Origin: Saussurea involucrata
Taxonomy: Eukaryota; Streptophyta; Magnoliopsida; Asterales; Asteraceae
Assembly (NCBI GenBank): GCA_033807775.1
Contig: CM066320.1
Span: 180,640,784 to 180,704,783 of the forward strand
Reading direction: 5' to 3'
DNA: 64,000 nt
The notes beneath the pieces were generated by a model. It had not been told where the DNA came from. It did no database searches and was given only the letters and a program-made list of their open reading frames with translations. Shown one piece after another: positions 1 to 11,528 of this stretch (position 1 is the stretch's first letter; each line of letters begins with the position of its first letter). Position numbers and translations under genes: made by a program.

Positions 1-513
1 TGGGAAGTGCATAACTTTTGGTTTGTGTGTTGACTTAAAAACAAGTATTTATTTTTGGTATTTGATGTATGTGCCTTTTGGATGTTTTGTGTTAAAACAA
101 TTGTGGTAAACTATTAATGTATGTGCCTTTTGGATGTTTAAAATATGTTTGGCTTATTTGTTACAATGTTGGATGAATGCATCTCTTTTGTTTAAAATCT
201 GTTTGGCTTATTTGTTTTGTATGTGCCTGTTAATTTGATTATACAATGTTGTCCACCATACACAATCCAATCACAATGCATGTGACTGTTAATTTGATTA
301 TATTGCCTAATTTTCAAAGAAAAAAAACAATCCAATCACAATGTTAACTGATAACTAAAAAAGTGTAAATAACTAAGCAAATTAACTTGCCAAAAACATA
401 GATTTAACATTGATGACCAATAAAGTTTACATCAAAATGTTAACTGATAACCAACAGAGTCTAAACAACAACTACAACTGGGAAAACACAATTAAGATCC
501 ACCCACCAAGGGT
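1..513. other. AT-rich intergenic DNA with short local duplications
   Basis: I see no gene. Short segments recur: a 23-base stretch beginning ATGTATGTGCC occurs near 66 and 117, TGTTTGGCTTATTTG near 147 and 198, and TGTTAATTTGATTATA near 229 and 287. They look like small local duplications in non-coding DNA. Confidence 0.5.
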
Positions 514-889
514 TTACATCCGGTTAAAACAGATTAACAAAAACAAAATCCAACTGATCACCAACAATATCTTCAATATTCGATTTTCCACAACTTTTTT
601 CTTCAATTGCTCTTCAATGGCGTTCTTAGACCTTAATAATCCAGGTATAACAGCTGTAGCTCTACGACATAGCGGTGGTTCAAACCACGCAATAAACCCA
701 CAATTTGATCCATGTACAAATCATTTTAGTTGAGCTTATGAATAATTCACCAAAATCAATGGACATTAGGGGTTAGGAAATTAAACTTACACTTCTTGAA
801 CAACTGTAGAACCTTCTCCCTGGATTAGAGCTAGTCTACGATGTGCGAACAACAATTGAAGCTCCACAAGAACACGTACGGGGAGCCAT
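514..889 (-). pseudogene. GRF-type zinc-finger protein pseudogene
   Basis: On the minus strand an ATG at 889 opens a segment reading MAPRTCSCGASIVVRTS, then an in-frame TAG, then TSSNPGRRFYSCSRS. This is the Cys-x-Cys-Gly...NPGRRFYSC core of a GRF zinc finger, a small nucleic-acid-binding domain common in plant transposon-associated ORFs. A splice donor (GTAAGT) follows at 790. A second block at about 710-514 reads GSNCGFIAWFEPPLCRRATA, then a helical KNAIEEQLKKK segment and a hydrophobic LLVISWILFLLICF tail before a TAA at 516-514, which is the usual second half of these short proteins. The in-frame stop in the zinc finger and the lack of a clear acceptor AG before the second block make it a pseudogene. 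Function was probably element-borne rather than cellular. Confidence 0.65.
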
Positions 890-1165
890 TGAAGAAGAAA
901 GAAGAAGATACGACTTTTGGTCCCTCGTGTGCAACCAAATCCATATAAAAGGGGGAAAAGGGTGCAAAAGTGATTGGACGAAAATACCCTCGTGTGCAAA
1001 ACACGTGGGTGGCTCTAACGGAGAAAAACAAACGGTCGTTTGTCAGAGGGACCAATTCGTTATAAAAATCCATAGGTCGAGTCCTAATTCGTAATAAACG
1101 AAGATCAAGGACCATTTTCGTAGAAACCACCAAATCACAGGGACCAAATCCGTAATTTACTCTCT
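890..1165 (-). other. Probable transposon terminal region next to GRF pseudogene
   Basis: This stretch holds no gene. Near 1136-1162 it has, read on the minus strand, GAGTAAATTACGGATTTGG followed by TCCCTGTG. This is the type of tip seen on Mutator-like elements with long terminal inverted repeats, and it resembles the tips of other elements in this window (1500, 15993, 32545). No matching opposite end was found inside the window. Confidence 0.35.
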
Positions 1166-1499
1166 AAATAAATGAAAAGTTTACCTAAAGCCCTAAAATG
1201 ATGATTTTAAAAGTTAATTCCCTAAAATAGGAATCATGTCAAACTTGGTTCCATTTTAATGTAATTTTTCCTAAATATTTCTTTGAAAAATATTAATTTA
1301 ATTAAAAATAATGGTTATCAAAGTGTGCTTATTATTTATATTACGTATAACATTTTATTTAAAAAAAATGTAGATAGATTTTCTAAAATTAATATTTGGC
1401 TACAACTTTTAAAATAACAATGTAGTGTCATGAGACGTGATAAATTCGTCATAATATTGTAAATATAATATGGAAATCAAATATTGTACATCAAAACTA

Positions 1500-2151
1500 G
1501 AGTAAACTACGATTTTCGTCCTTGTGGTTTGTTGCTTATAACTATTTTAGTCCTTGGTTTCTAAAATTGTCTTTTTCATCCTTATGGTTTACAATTCCTT
1601 TCACTTTTCGTCCTTAAGACTAATTCCGTTAATAAATGGCCGCTATATTAAGGTTAAATTGGTCCTTTTCAAAAAAACATTTATTATTCTTTTTAAGTTT
1701 ATTAAATTAAAGCATTTATAGTAAAATTACATATAACTTGACCTACTCCACCCATGTGGACCCCCCCAAAAAAAATTACATTTATGAACAGGAGAAGTTT
1801 CACTTGTCATTGCTTGAGACAAAAAAAAAGACGAGGTTGCAGTTCATCGGAAAAGGGGGGTGTGAGGTGTCGGTGATGAAGGTGGCTAAGAGAAGACGGG
1901 AAAAAGAGCTATATTCACACACATAAATGTGTATATATATATATATATTATTTAATTGAAAAGGAGAAGTTCAAAAATAGTAGAAAGACATAAATGTCCT
2001 TGACTTAATGTACTCCCTTTAACAGAATTAGTCTTAAGGATGAAAAACGAAAGGAATCGCAAACCATAATAACGAAAAAAACAAATTTTAAAGACCAAGG
2101 ACTAAAATAGTTATAAACAACAGCCACAAGGAAGAAAATCGTAGTTTACTC
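1500..2151. mobile_element. Non-autonomous Mutator-like (MULE) TIR element
   Basis: The two ends are long imperfect inverted repeats of roughly 140 bp starting GAGTAAACTACGATTTTC and ending with its complement at 2151. The flanks are a 9-bp near-duplication, TCAAAACTA (1491-1499) and TTAAAACTA (2152-2160), with one mismatch. A 9-bp target duplication with long TIRs is the hallmark of the Mutator superfamily. The interior is AT-rich and codes for nothing recognisable, so it would have depended on a transposase made elsewhere. Confidence 0.75.
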
Positions 2152-2276
2152 TTAAAACTATATAATTGGAGGATTCTTTTATTTTGTTAATACATATTTA
2201 AATATGATGAAAATGTAATAGTTGTTTGTTTTAATTATATTGTATAATGTTAAAATCAAGTAATTTAAACTTTGTT

Positions 2277-2365
2277 CAAGGATACCATATTATCACATCC
2301 ATCATTCAATATTGAAACCAATTTCAAGGATACCATATTATCACATCCATCATTCAATATTGAAA
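2277..2365. repeat. Tandem duplication, 48-bp unit
   Basis: A segment beginning CAAGGATACCATATTATCAC at 2277 is repeated from 2325 with almost no change, the second copy breaking off after ATATTGAAA. It is a simple tandem duplication in non-coding DNA. Confidence 0.85.
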
Positions 2366-3430
2366 TAAATTATGTTGTTGGCTCAACATCACTTCATGCA
2401 ATTTAAAGTTTGATCTTATTGAGAAATCAATGTCTTGTTCATCAAATATACTCCATCAATGTTCAAGACATTACAGAAAACCAGTGTCCAAGACATTGCA
2501 CAAGTAAAACACAAACGATTCATAAGGCAAGCATGTGGTAGTGCACTAGTGCCCATATAAGTAGGGTCGTTCCTAACAGTTTGGAGGTCATGTATAAAAT
2601 ACTCCATGTGAGTATGTAATGTTTTTTTCTCAATCATTTTACTTATTAGTTATAACTAAATTCAATAAATGGATTTTTAAAATTTCGAATATATGTGAAA
2701 ACAAAAAATAATTCTATAAACAATATTACAAAAACAAATTGACATTTACATTGTTAAGTTAATGATTCCAAACCATATGCTCAAGTTGTGTGTTATCGAA
2801 CCCTAAAATCAGTAACAGAGAGGAGTGCGAAAGGTGCAGAAGGGATCGATGGGTAAAGGAACTAAGGAAGAAATCAAGATGAGGGTCGGAGTGATGGGAA
2901 ACTCCATAGCAAGTAGTGATGGGAGCAAGAGGTGTGGAGAGGAAGATGGTGAACAGGGATTTGGAGACGTGGTGTGTCTTTTCATCGAAGGGCAACCATG
3001 TAATTTATTTGTCTTAATGGGGACAAGAGACCCTTCATAGATGTGCAATTAAGTCTGTAACTTTTTCATTAAGTCACAAGTAAACAACTCAATATGATTG
3101 TGCGAATAAGCCCTTTGAGCCATTTTACTCATTAAGTCACAAGTAAACATCCCCTAAGTATACTTAAATACATTTTGATATACTTTGAATTGATTCTCTT
3201 TTATTTGGATATTTCAACATCTATTTGATAATCGAAGATTGCTCCTCTTTAGCTTTATATAAAATTTTCATTTGTTTTACGTTTAGAGTAAGTTGATTCA
3301 AAATTTACAAATTAAAGACGTTTTATTTACAATTAATCCGTCGATCTTTTAAGTAATTGAAAAATGAGAAAGTTTTATTGATTTATTATAATTAGAATAA
3401 CACATTAACATTACAAGTTGAAAATGTTCT

Positions 3431-3432
<2 letters not shown>
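2366..3432. other. Intergenic DNA, nothing recognised
   Basis: Overlapping short open frames on both strands around 2759-3048 share no motif with a known family and lie in locally GC-richer sequence. I see no gene, RNA or element boundary here. Confidence 0.4.
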
Positions 3433-3483
<51 letters not shown>

Positions 3484-3488
3484 GAGAG
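3433..3488. repeat. Compound (TA)n(GA)n microsatellite
   Basis: About 34 bp of alternating TA run into about 20 bp of GA. The same TA-then-GA arrangement recurs at both ends of the TIR element at 28841-29127. Confidence 0.9.
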
Positions 3489-3705
3489 ATGAAGTTATTT
3501 AATTTGATGAAATTGTTTCTTATAATTTTTTTCTTGATGGAATTGTTTCATATATTTGTGTTTTTATGTAGTTTCATGCAATTTTCTCATTCTAATGAAT
3601 CTGTTTCATGTATTTTCTCAATCTGATGAAACTTTTTTATTTTTACAAAAAAAACACAAGTATATGAAACAATTTCATCAAGAAAAGAATATATATATAT
3701 ATATA

Positions 3706-4374
3706 GCCTTAGGTTCATTTGAGAAGTGCTAAATATATGAGAAATAGAGAAGTGATCTTAGCCATTTATTTGGTTATGATCGGCTTTAATTGGTCAAAAG
3801 TTGCGGTTGTTCCAAAAATAGAAGAGCAGTTTCGTAACTTTTACAAATACACGGGACGAGTTCATATATGAACATGTGTGATTCACATATCAACTATTTG
3901 TTCATATGTGAACCCATGTAATTCACATATGAACTCTTTTTAACTAATTCATATATGAACCTAATTAACTGTAGGTTCATATATGAATCAGTTGAACCAA
4001 TTAACTGATTCATATATAAACCTTTGTGATTCATATATGAACTTTTTTTAACTAATTCTCATTTGAACTAATTAACCGATATGAATCACAAAGGTTCATA
4101 TATGAATCACAAAAGATTCATATATGAATTAGTTAAAAATAGTTCATATGTGAATTACAAAGGTTTATATATGAACGTATAGTTCATATGTGAATCACAT
4201 AGATTCATATATAAACTCGTCCCGCGTATTTTACTAAAGTACCCCTCTATCTTGTGCAGGCCACGCGAGGAATTATCCGCTGCTTCTCGGTCAAAGCCGC
4301 CGATCTTGACCGAATGAATGGTTAAGATCACTTCTCTATTTCTCATATATTTAACACTTTTCAAATGAACCTCT

Positions 4375-4376
<2 letters not shown>
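3706..4376. mobile_element. TIR element inserted in a TA microsatellite
   Basis: Terminal inverted repeats of about 90 bp (AGGTTCATTTGAGAAGTG at the left; its near-complement ends near 4372) enclose a non-coding interior. The interior is full of the palindrome TTCATATATGAA and close variants on both strands. Both flanks are pure (TA)n tracts. No transposase is present. The superfamily cannot be settled because any TA duplication is hidden inside the microsatellite. Confidence 0.7.
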
Positions 4377-4420
<44 letters not shown>

Positions 4421-4424
<4 letters not shown>

Positions 4425-4687
4425 GAGGTATCCGTTGCAAACCAGTCAGTTTGTGCAAACTATACAAACCAATCTTAGCTGTTGATCAAGTCTAATAAAT
4501 ATCTGATTTTATTATGTTTCCTAATCTAAAGTCATGATCATAATGAATGAATCTTATCATCTTCCATATATATCGCAGTCTTAATTAATGAATCATAATG
4601 ATTATCCATAAATACATCCATTGTTTCATAATATAGTGGTTTGTATAGTTTGCACAAACTGACTGGTTTGCAACGGATACCTCCCCT
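4421..4687. mobile_element. Short MITE with identical 51-bp TIRs in a TA microsatellite
   Basis: The left end begins AGGGGAGGTATCCGTTGCAA. The right end is its exact reverse complement, and I find no mismatch over 51 bp. The element is 267 bp, non-coding and flanked on both sides by (TA)n. Identical TIRs suggest a recent insertion or strong selection on the ends. It lies only 45 bp from the element at 3706-4376, separated by TA repeat alone. Confidence 0.85.
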
Positions 4688-5187
4688 ATATATATATATA
4701 TATATAAGTAATAAGGAAAGATCAAAAGGATTTCTCAATTCTATAAAACAATCGAGCAAAATAAATAAGTAAAAAGGGTTGAACTTGAACCTTAAAATTT
4801 GTAAGGGAGGGTGTGGTTAGATTGAATGACTTTTTAGGGGTTTGGATTTTTGAATTTTGTGTAATATTTGTTGTGTTTGGTTTATAGGATTTTGAATTGA
4901 ATTGATTTAATTTCGATATTTATAAAAACAAATTATAAAGAGAATTAAATTACCTTTTTGTTAACTGATTACTATAAAAAGAATGTTTTTAATGTATCCT
5001 AAAACATTGTTAGATACAAATACTACGAAATCTCGTGAAATACCAACCACCTTTGGGATTTCAAAATTCTACACTTGCAGGATTTCAAATCCAATAAATC
5101 TTTCAACAAACATCGAATTGGAATGAAATTCAATTTAAACTCCCTCAAACCCAATCCAATTGAATCATGCAAATCAAACGGGTCTAA

Positions 5188-5906
5188 CTGCCCGTTTGGT
5201 TCGTGGGATTTGGTAGAATTCGAAATTGAATTTTATTTCAATCCCATGTTTGGTTAAAAAGAAATTTCAAAATTGAAATCTCGGGATTTCAGTAAAATCC
5301 TACAAACATGGGATTTAGAAATCCATGTGAGTAGTTGGTATTTTGTGAGATTTCAAAGGATTTGTTTGTAGTATTTAAAATATATTAAAAACACTTATTT
5401 TGTAATAATCAATTTAACAAAAAGGTATAATTTGGTTTTATAAATTATTTATAAAGAATAAATCTTGCAAACCAAGCAAGCCTTCCAATTCCAAATCTTT
5501 CCATGAAATGCATGTCATTCAAAAACATCCCGTCAAATCAAATGGGCAATAAAATTGGAGTGAAATTGAATTTCAATTTTTTTTATAAATTTCGTTTGGT
5601 TTGTAAGATCTGGGAATGACATTTAATTTTTTTTGTTAATATTTGTATGTTTTATAAATAATTTGTTTGTTTAGAGGTGATGGAGAGATTAAGGTGTCTT
5701 TTATGAAAGAGGCGTGGTAGAGATGTGACGGAAACGGCTGAAATCCATGGAGTTAGATTTGAAATGATAGTCATCTCTAGGGGATTTCTAAATCCGTCGG
5801 TTGTGGTATTTCACGTAAATTCTGGGATTTCATATTCAAACTTTCCTTCAAAGCAAATAGAAGATTGATGGAATTCAATTCCATATTTTGTACACCAAAC
5901 GGGCTC
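5188..5906. mobile_element. Harbinger/Tourist-like TIR element (probable)
   Basis: The left tip CTGCCCGTTTGGT and the right tip ACCAAACGGGCTC are inverted repeats, flanked by TAA and TTA. Tips of the form G-C rich plus GTTTGG are typical of PIF/Harbinger-derived MITEs. The interior is non-coding, rich in GAATTGAATTT-like words, and may itself be composite, because similar words continue to the left of 5188. Confidence 0.5.
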
Positions 5907-5909
5907 TTA

Positions 5910-6431
5910 GGATTGGTATTATTAGGAAGAGGCACTCACTTGAAGAGTGTATGCTAGGTGACTCAAATAGTAGTAGTACCAATAGTATCATAGTACCCTA
6001 GTTTTTTTCCGATTTTTTCCTTTTTAAAAACTGAAGTACCTATTGTTGAAAACTGATCCTTATAAACAAAAAAAAAACGTTTTGGAAAATGATCCAGGAA
6101 CTCATTTCGTCAATTGTGAAGGTTTTCAACTTTTAGGCAAAGAAAATGATTGAAAAGTAATTCGTACACTTCTGCATGGGTTCCATGAAAACAACAGTGA
6201 GTTTGATCATCATAATCCGAACACCTTGAATATCCGGACTTCCTTGTTTATCCAACGGAAGCACGAAAGAGTTTGCTTTCTAACATGGAAATAAAGTGGG
6301 AAATTATCAAAACGTCCATTTAACCTTTTAACATACGCTAACAATGAGTTCAAAATATATACATGTCATTTTTAAATGTCCATAAACTAAATTTCGTTTA
6401 TCAAAAAAACGTAAAACAATTATGAGCTTAG
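5910..6431. other. Intergenic DNA, nothing recognised
   Basis: AT-rich single-copy-looking sequence between a MITE and a gypsy element. I see no open frame with a family signature, no RNA gene and no element ends. Confidence 0.4.
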
Positions 6432-6436
6432 TTTTT

Positions 6437-7424
6437 TGTAATAACCGGGTACATTATTGGTTTATTTAATTTTTATTATTTTGGATGTTTAGGGTAAGTT
6501 TGGGTTAAGTTAAAAGTTAAGGGTATTTTTGGGTCATTTTTGAATAGTTCAAGGCCAAAAGTGTAAATTAGGTTTGATATAATCCATTTGTGTTTCCTGA
6601 TATTCCAGAAGTTAGAAAATATCAGTGAGTGTGTGTGTGTGTTTTGGAAAGAAAAGAAGAGGAAGAGAAAGCAAGGTAAAGACTTCAAATTGGAATCATT
6701 GGAAGTGATTTTGAGATTCTCAGAATTTTGGGTAAAAGATCGGATAGCTTGGAGAAAAGCTTGGAAGGGTTTTTGATAAGCAATCAGGTGAGTTTTACTT
6801 TAAAAACGTTTTCAAACTGTCATACATATATATATATATATGAGATGAATATGTGGTAGGAATGTGATGACGTGTTTATAAATAAAGTATGATATATTGA
6901 GGTGTATATTATATTTATTTATATGAGCATTACACTACACGAGAGCACGTTGGCCGAGCTTAGGACCGACGGAGTATTGGATGTACGGAGGGACATCGGT
7001 GTTGGCTGTATTTTAGTACAGCGGAGTAAATTTATTAGTTGGCTCGCAACCAATTAATATGGCCATGGGAATGAGGAGACGTACACAATGCACGAGTCTT
7101 GCTTGGTATTTAAATACTTGTTGTTTATTTGTGTTTTACAACAGGATTACTAAACTGACAGAGATTATCTCACTAGACCGTTTGGTCTAACCCTCATTTT
7201 GTTTTTAAAATATGTATTCCAGGTCGAGGAACTTTTAATAGCAAAGGGAAGGATAAAGTGTAGGATGCGGTTGATAGCTGACGAAGATTAGGAAATGCTT
7301 ATGTCTTGTATTGTATAGTTTTGAGACTGAAGGGACCGTACGTGATCTATGATGTATCTTTTGTTATGAATTAATGATATGTATGTATGATATATGATGT
7401 ATGTTTGGGAACCAGGTCGTTACA
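6437..7424 (+). repeat. 5' LTR of the deleted gypsy element
   Basis: TG...CA bounded, with a GT microsatellite and a short TA run. It is paired with 7987-8969; by eye the copies differ mainly around 6960-7060 against 8510-8610. Confidence 0.88.
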
Positions 7425-7426
7425 AA

Positions 7427-7440
7427 TGGTATCAGAGCCC
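7427..7440 (+). other. Primer-binding site (initiator Met-tRNA)
   Basis: TGGTATCAGAGCCC matches the 3' end complement of plant initiator methionine tRNA and sits 2 bp after the left LTR, as expected for minus-strand priming. Confidence 0.85.
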
Positions 7441-7689
7441 TAGTTTAAGGGATTTAGGTATTTGGATCCATACCTAGACTTAAACTGCATGTGAAGTAGG
7501 ATGTCCCTATTATTTTAGAACCTTGAGATGCTAAATATAGAAGGTAGAAGGAACATCATGTAAGGTAATTTCAAATTACATTTGGCTAGTGTAATTGTGA
7601 ACTTACAAGTACATGTTGAACTGGAATACCTTATTATATAGGGTATGTGCTTACGTGTATATTAACCTTGTTGAAATTAACAGAATGGC

Positions 7690-7960
7690 AAGTCGGACTC
7701 GACGTATGGATAGAGATGAAGACATGTATATTTCTAATAAACTCTACACGTGCTAAAGTGTTATTTGACTTCGGTGTAAACCGAACATTTGTGTCTACAT
7801 TCTTTTGTTGCTTATCTGCATTAGAAAAGTATTTAATAATTGTGTTAGAGATATAGGTGGGTGTGGAGTGTTCATTCAGTTATTTCCTATGGCCTTGATT
7901 GAGTTCGATGTAGTAGTGAGAACTAAGTACCCATACCTTTTCGCTTAACCGAATTCCGGG
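7690..7960 (+). pseudogene. Gypsy retropepsin and 3' end remnant
   Basis: Within the open frame 7647-7856 the segment RAKVLFDFGVNRTFVSTFF corresponds to the gypsy aspartic protease motif, normally LFDSGA.RSFVS. The catalytic Ser-Gly of D-S-G is here Phe-Gly (DFG), so it could not be active. After a stop the next codons read like the following protease strand (ALIEFDVVV) and then pass directly into sequence that normally lies at the very end of pol, just before the polypurine tract. RT, RNase H and integrase are absent. Confidence 0.6.
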
Positions 7961-7986
7961 ACGGAATTCTTTTAAGGGGGAGATGT

Positions 7987-8969
7987 TGTAATAACCGGGT
8001 ACATTATTGGTTTATTTAATTTTTATTGGATGTTTAGGGTAAGTTTGGGTTAAGTTAAAAGTTAAGGGTGTTTTTGGGTCATTTTTGAATAGTTCAAGGC
8101 CAAAAGTGTAAATTAGGTTTGATATAATCCATTTGTGTTTCCTGATATTCCAGAAGTTAGAAAATATCAGTGAGTGTGTGTGTGTGTGTTTTGGGAAGAA
8201 AAGAAGAGGAAGAAGAAGCAAGGTAAAGACTTCAAATTGGAATCATTGGAAGTGATTTTGAGATTCTGAGAATTTTGGGTAAAAGATCGGATAGCTTGGA
8301 GAAAAGCTTTGAAGGGTTTTTGATAAGCAATCAGGTGAGTTTTACTTTAAAAACGTTTTCAAACTGGAATACATATATATATATATGAGATGAATATGTG
8401 GTAGGAATGTGATGACGTGTTTATAAATAAAGTATGATATATTGAGGTGTATATTATATTTATTTATATGAGCATTACACTACACGAGAGCACGTTGGCC
8501 GGGCTTAGAACCGGCGGAGTATTGGCTGTACAGAGGGACAGCGGTGTTGGCTGTATTTTAGTACAGCGGAGTAAATTTATTAGTTGGCTAGCAACCAATT
8601 AATATATCCATGGGAATGAGGAGACGTACACAATGCACGAGTCTTGCTTGGTATTTAAATACTTGTTGTTTATTTGTGTTTTACAAAATGATTACTAAAC
8701 TGACAGAGATTATCTCACTAGACCGTTTGGTATAACCCTCATTTTGTTTTAAAAATATGTATTCCAGTTCGAGGAACTTTTAATAGCAAAGGGAAGGATA
8801 AAGTGTAGGATGCGGTTGATAGCTGACGAAGATTAGAAAATGCTTATGTCTTGTATTGTATAGTTTTGAGACTGAAGGGACCGTACGTGATCTATGATGT
8901 ATCTTTTGTTATGAATTAATGATATGTATGTATGATATATGATGTATGTTTGGGAACCGGGTCGTTACA
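7987..8969 (+). repeat. 3' LTR of the deleted gypsy element
   Basis: Begins TGTAATAACC directly after the polypurine tract (7973-7986 region) and ends GTCGTTACA, followed by the target duplication TTTTT. Confidence 0.88.
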
Positions 8970-9004
8970 TTTTTCTATCTAATTTACAACTTTTATTAAA
9001 ATAT

Positions 9005-9654
9005 TGTTGGAAGAAGAAGAGATACCAAACATAAACATGCAACGGAAGCTTATAACAAAAAAAACGAACTTCTTCTTCTAAGAGAGGATCCATTGTACAA
9101 GTGAGATAGCAACTAGAAAAGTGATGAAGATAAAATCATACCCTTTATGACTTTGGAGGATCCAAGAGAGAATCCCTCTATCAAGTGCACACCCAAAGCT
9201 CCAAAATGCTTGCAAGAAAACCTTCTCACCAAGAACCTCTTAGAGAAAGAACCCTTTAGAGAAAGGAATGGTTATCTTTTTTTTCAAGCCTTTTTTAGAG
9301 AAAAATGTCTTTTCTTTCACATGCAAAACACACACTTGTGTGTGCGTTTTTGGCCGAAACTTAGGAGAGAGAGATGGATCGGTTTATGCTTAGGTAAAAG
9401 AGAGAGAGAGAGAGAGAGAGGTGGAGTGTGGTCCTCACCAAAATGATGACATTTTTACTTTTGTGTCTCCTCCATTTTACAACATCGGTCCCTCAAAATT
9501 TCCTATATTTTCTAGTTAGACCATCACTTATGATGTTTAACAAACTTTCGCCTTAACCATATAATTCTTGAAATTTTAGTTTGGACTTTGTGTGCGACCG
9601 AATAGGATAATGCCAATACTTAATTATTTTGTGTCAATGGACATATCTCGAACA
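9005..9654 (-). repeat. 3' LTR of the Copia element
   Basis: Paired with 16782-17402. It includes a GA microsatellite near 9400-9420. The polypurine tract (minus strand AAGTGGGAGTGGGAGTA, 9655-9672) abuts it. Confidence 0.85.
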
Positions 9655-9672
9655 TACTCCCACTCCCACTTG

Positions 9673-10557
9673 CACTTGACACAATAACTATATAATGGCA
9701 CATTGTGTCATTCAAGACACTATTTCTGTAATCAAAACCATAATGTATGAAACAGTTCTATAGGTATGTGATCAATTATCCTTTTGTTCTAGATATCCAT
9801 ATGAACATAAGACATGGTATATTGTCAATCTTCAGACCGTTCAATATTATATTTCTCAATAGAGATTTGTGGTGACCTAAAATAGACTGCAAAGTTGATC
9901 CTATATCAATTCAGTCTGAGTATGGCCATACATTTAAGTGTCAACACCAAATCATTAAGGGCCCCATGGATATCACTTTTACTATGAGGCAAAAGAAACA
10001 AATTGCTTTGACTACATAGACCTCCACACTATCTTGTTATATTTGATCAGTCCCTTTATAGCTGCCAATTACGGACAACGTTGGAGAATAGTCAAAACAT
10101 AACAGACTTTGTGTCAGGAGTCTCATGCATCTCCACTCTAGGATAAAAGATATTACCATCTTAAAATTACTTGTGACAAAAACCATGAAGTAATCTCTAA
10201 GTGTTGGTCGTTCCAAAACTTGATCTCTTTCAAGTTCATATGAATGTAGTTGCATCCGATGTCATATCCATCTCTATGGATAATCAACTCACACTTCATA
10301 TCAGTCTTAATTTATTACTCCCTTCCTTTGGAGAATAAACGACTGTGGAGATTTTTCAATAAACTAGTATTCAAAGGAAGTTTATAAACATGCAAAATAA
10401 AACACAGTGATACACCAATGAAATGATTGCTCCAAGCACATACTATGATCTCAACATAATAATCATCATGTCATATGCAAATGTAAACTGTTTAAGTTCC
10501 AAAATCTCATATCAACTAAAATATATAGTCAAGCTAAATCGCTAACAACTTTAATGC
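9673..10557 (-). other. 3' untranslated region of the Copia element
   Basis: Non-coding stretch between the end of the RNase H frame and the polypurine tract. I see no inserted element or additional ORF. Confidence 0.6.
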
Positions 10558-11493
10558 CTATAGACCTAGTATGAGTATCATGCTTGGTCTGAGGCAAGGG
10601 CTTGGTGAATGGATCAGCCAAGTTCCTACTTGAGTCAACTCTACTAATGATAATGTCATTGTCTTCGACAACCTTCCGAATGTAATGAAATTCCTGAGTA
10701 TATGTCGTGTACGCTTGTGTGACATGGGTTCTTTAGCCAAGATGACTGCACCCTCGTTGTCACAGAAGATCTCTATGGGATCATGAATAGTGTGAACTAC
10801 TCCAAGATCCCCAATGAACTTCTTCATCCACGTGGCCTCTTTTGCAACCTCATTAATTGCAATATACTCAGCCTCTGTTGTCGAATCTTCTACAGTGCTC
10901 TGCTTGGAACTTCTCCAAGTGACCGCTTCACCGTTTAGCAAAAACACGAATTCTGATTGCGAACAGGAATCATCTCTATAACTTTGGAAGCTAGCATATG
11001 TGTATCCTTTTACACATAGCTCTTCCTGGCCACCATAGACCAAGAACATGTCTTTTGTCCTTCTCAGGTACTTGAGAATATTCTTGACTGCTATCCAATG
11101 GGCTTCGCCAGGGTTGGCCTGATATCTACTCGTCATGCTCAAGGCATATGATACATCAGGCATAGTACAAATCATGGCATACATGATCGATCCCACAGCC
11201 GAAGTATATGGAACTCGACTCATCCTATCTAATTCCTCAGTGGAACTAGGACACTGAGATTTGCTCAGCTCCATGCCATGCTGCATAGGCAAGAACCCTT
11301 TTTTGGACTCTTGCATCTTGAATTTCTTCAAGATCTTATCTATGTAGGTACTTTGGCTTAACCCAATGAGCCTCCTGGATCTATCTCTATAGATGATGCC
11401 TACTATGTATGCCACATCTCCCATGTCTTTCATGGAAAAACAATTCCCTAGCCAAGTTTTAACACTTCGCAGTGTCGGGACATTGTTTCCCAT
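10558..11493 (-). pseudogene. Copia RT C-terminus and RNase H
   Basis: This 311-residue frame carries the end of the Copia reverse transcriptase (SRRLIGLSQSTYIDKILKKF, then VPYTSAVGSIMYAM and PDVSYALSMTSRYQ) and the RNase H domain (SKQSTVEDSTTEAEYIAI and FCDNEGAVILAKEP). Immediately upstream, in the same frame without a start codon, the YVDD catalytic motif of RT is readable at about 11497-11520. The C-terminal basic region after RHI is altered relative to the usual family ending. It is a fragment of the single Copia polyprotein, separated from upstream parts by a frame break near 11530. Confidence 0.85.
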
Positions 11494-11528
11494 GAGTAGT
11501 ATGTCATCGACATACGCTACAAGAAAGA

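Larger units (their letters stand above)
6437..8969 (+). mobile_element. Ty3/gypsy LTR retrotransposon with nearly all of its interior deleted
   Basis: Two LTRs of 988 and 983 bp (6437-7424 and 7987-8969) begin TGTAATAACCGGG and end GTCGTTACA, and the element is flanked by the 5-bp duplication TTTTT (6432-6436, 8970-8974). The primer-binding site TGGTATCAGAGCCC lies 2 bp inside the left LTR, and a polypurine tract AAGGGGGAGA precedes the right LTR, fixing the plus orientation. Only about 560 bp lie between the LTRs, against several kilobases in a complete element. The remnant encodes part of the protease and then jumps to the 3' end. The two LTRs differ at a scatter of sites, so the insertion is not very recent. 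Confidence 0.88.

Noticed and set aside
2759..3048. Three overlapping 70-80 codon frames
   Set aside because: Open on both strands, no motif, no neighbours; typical chance frames.
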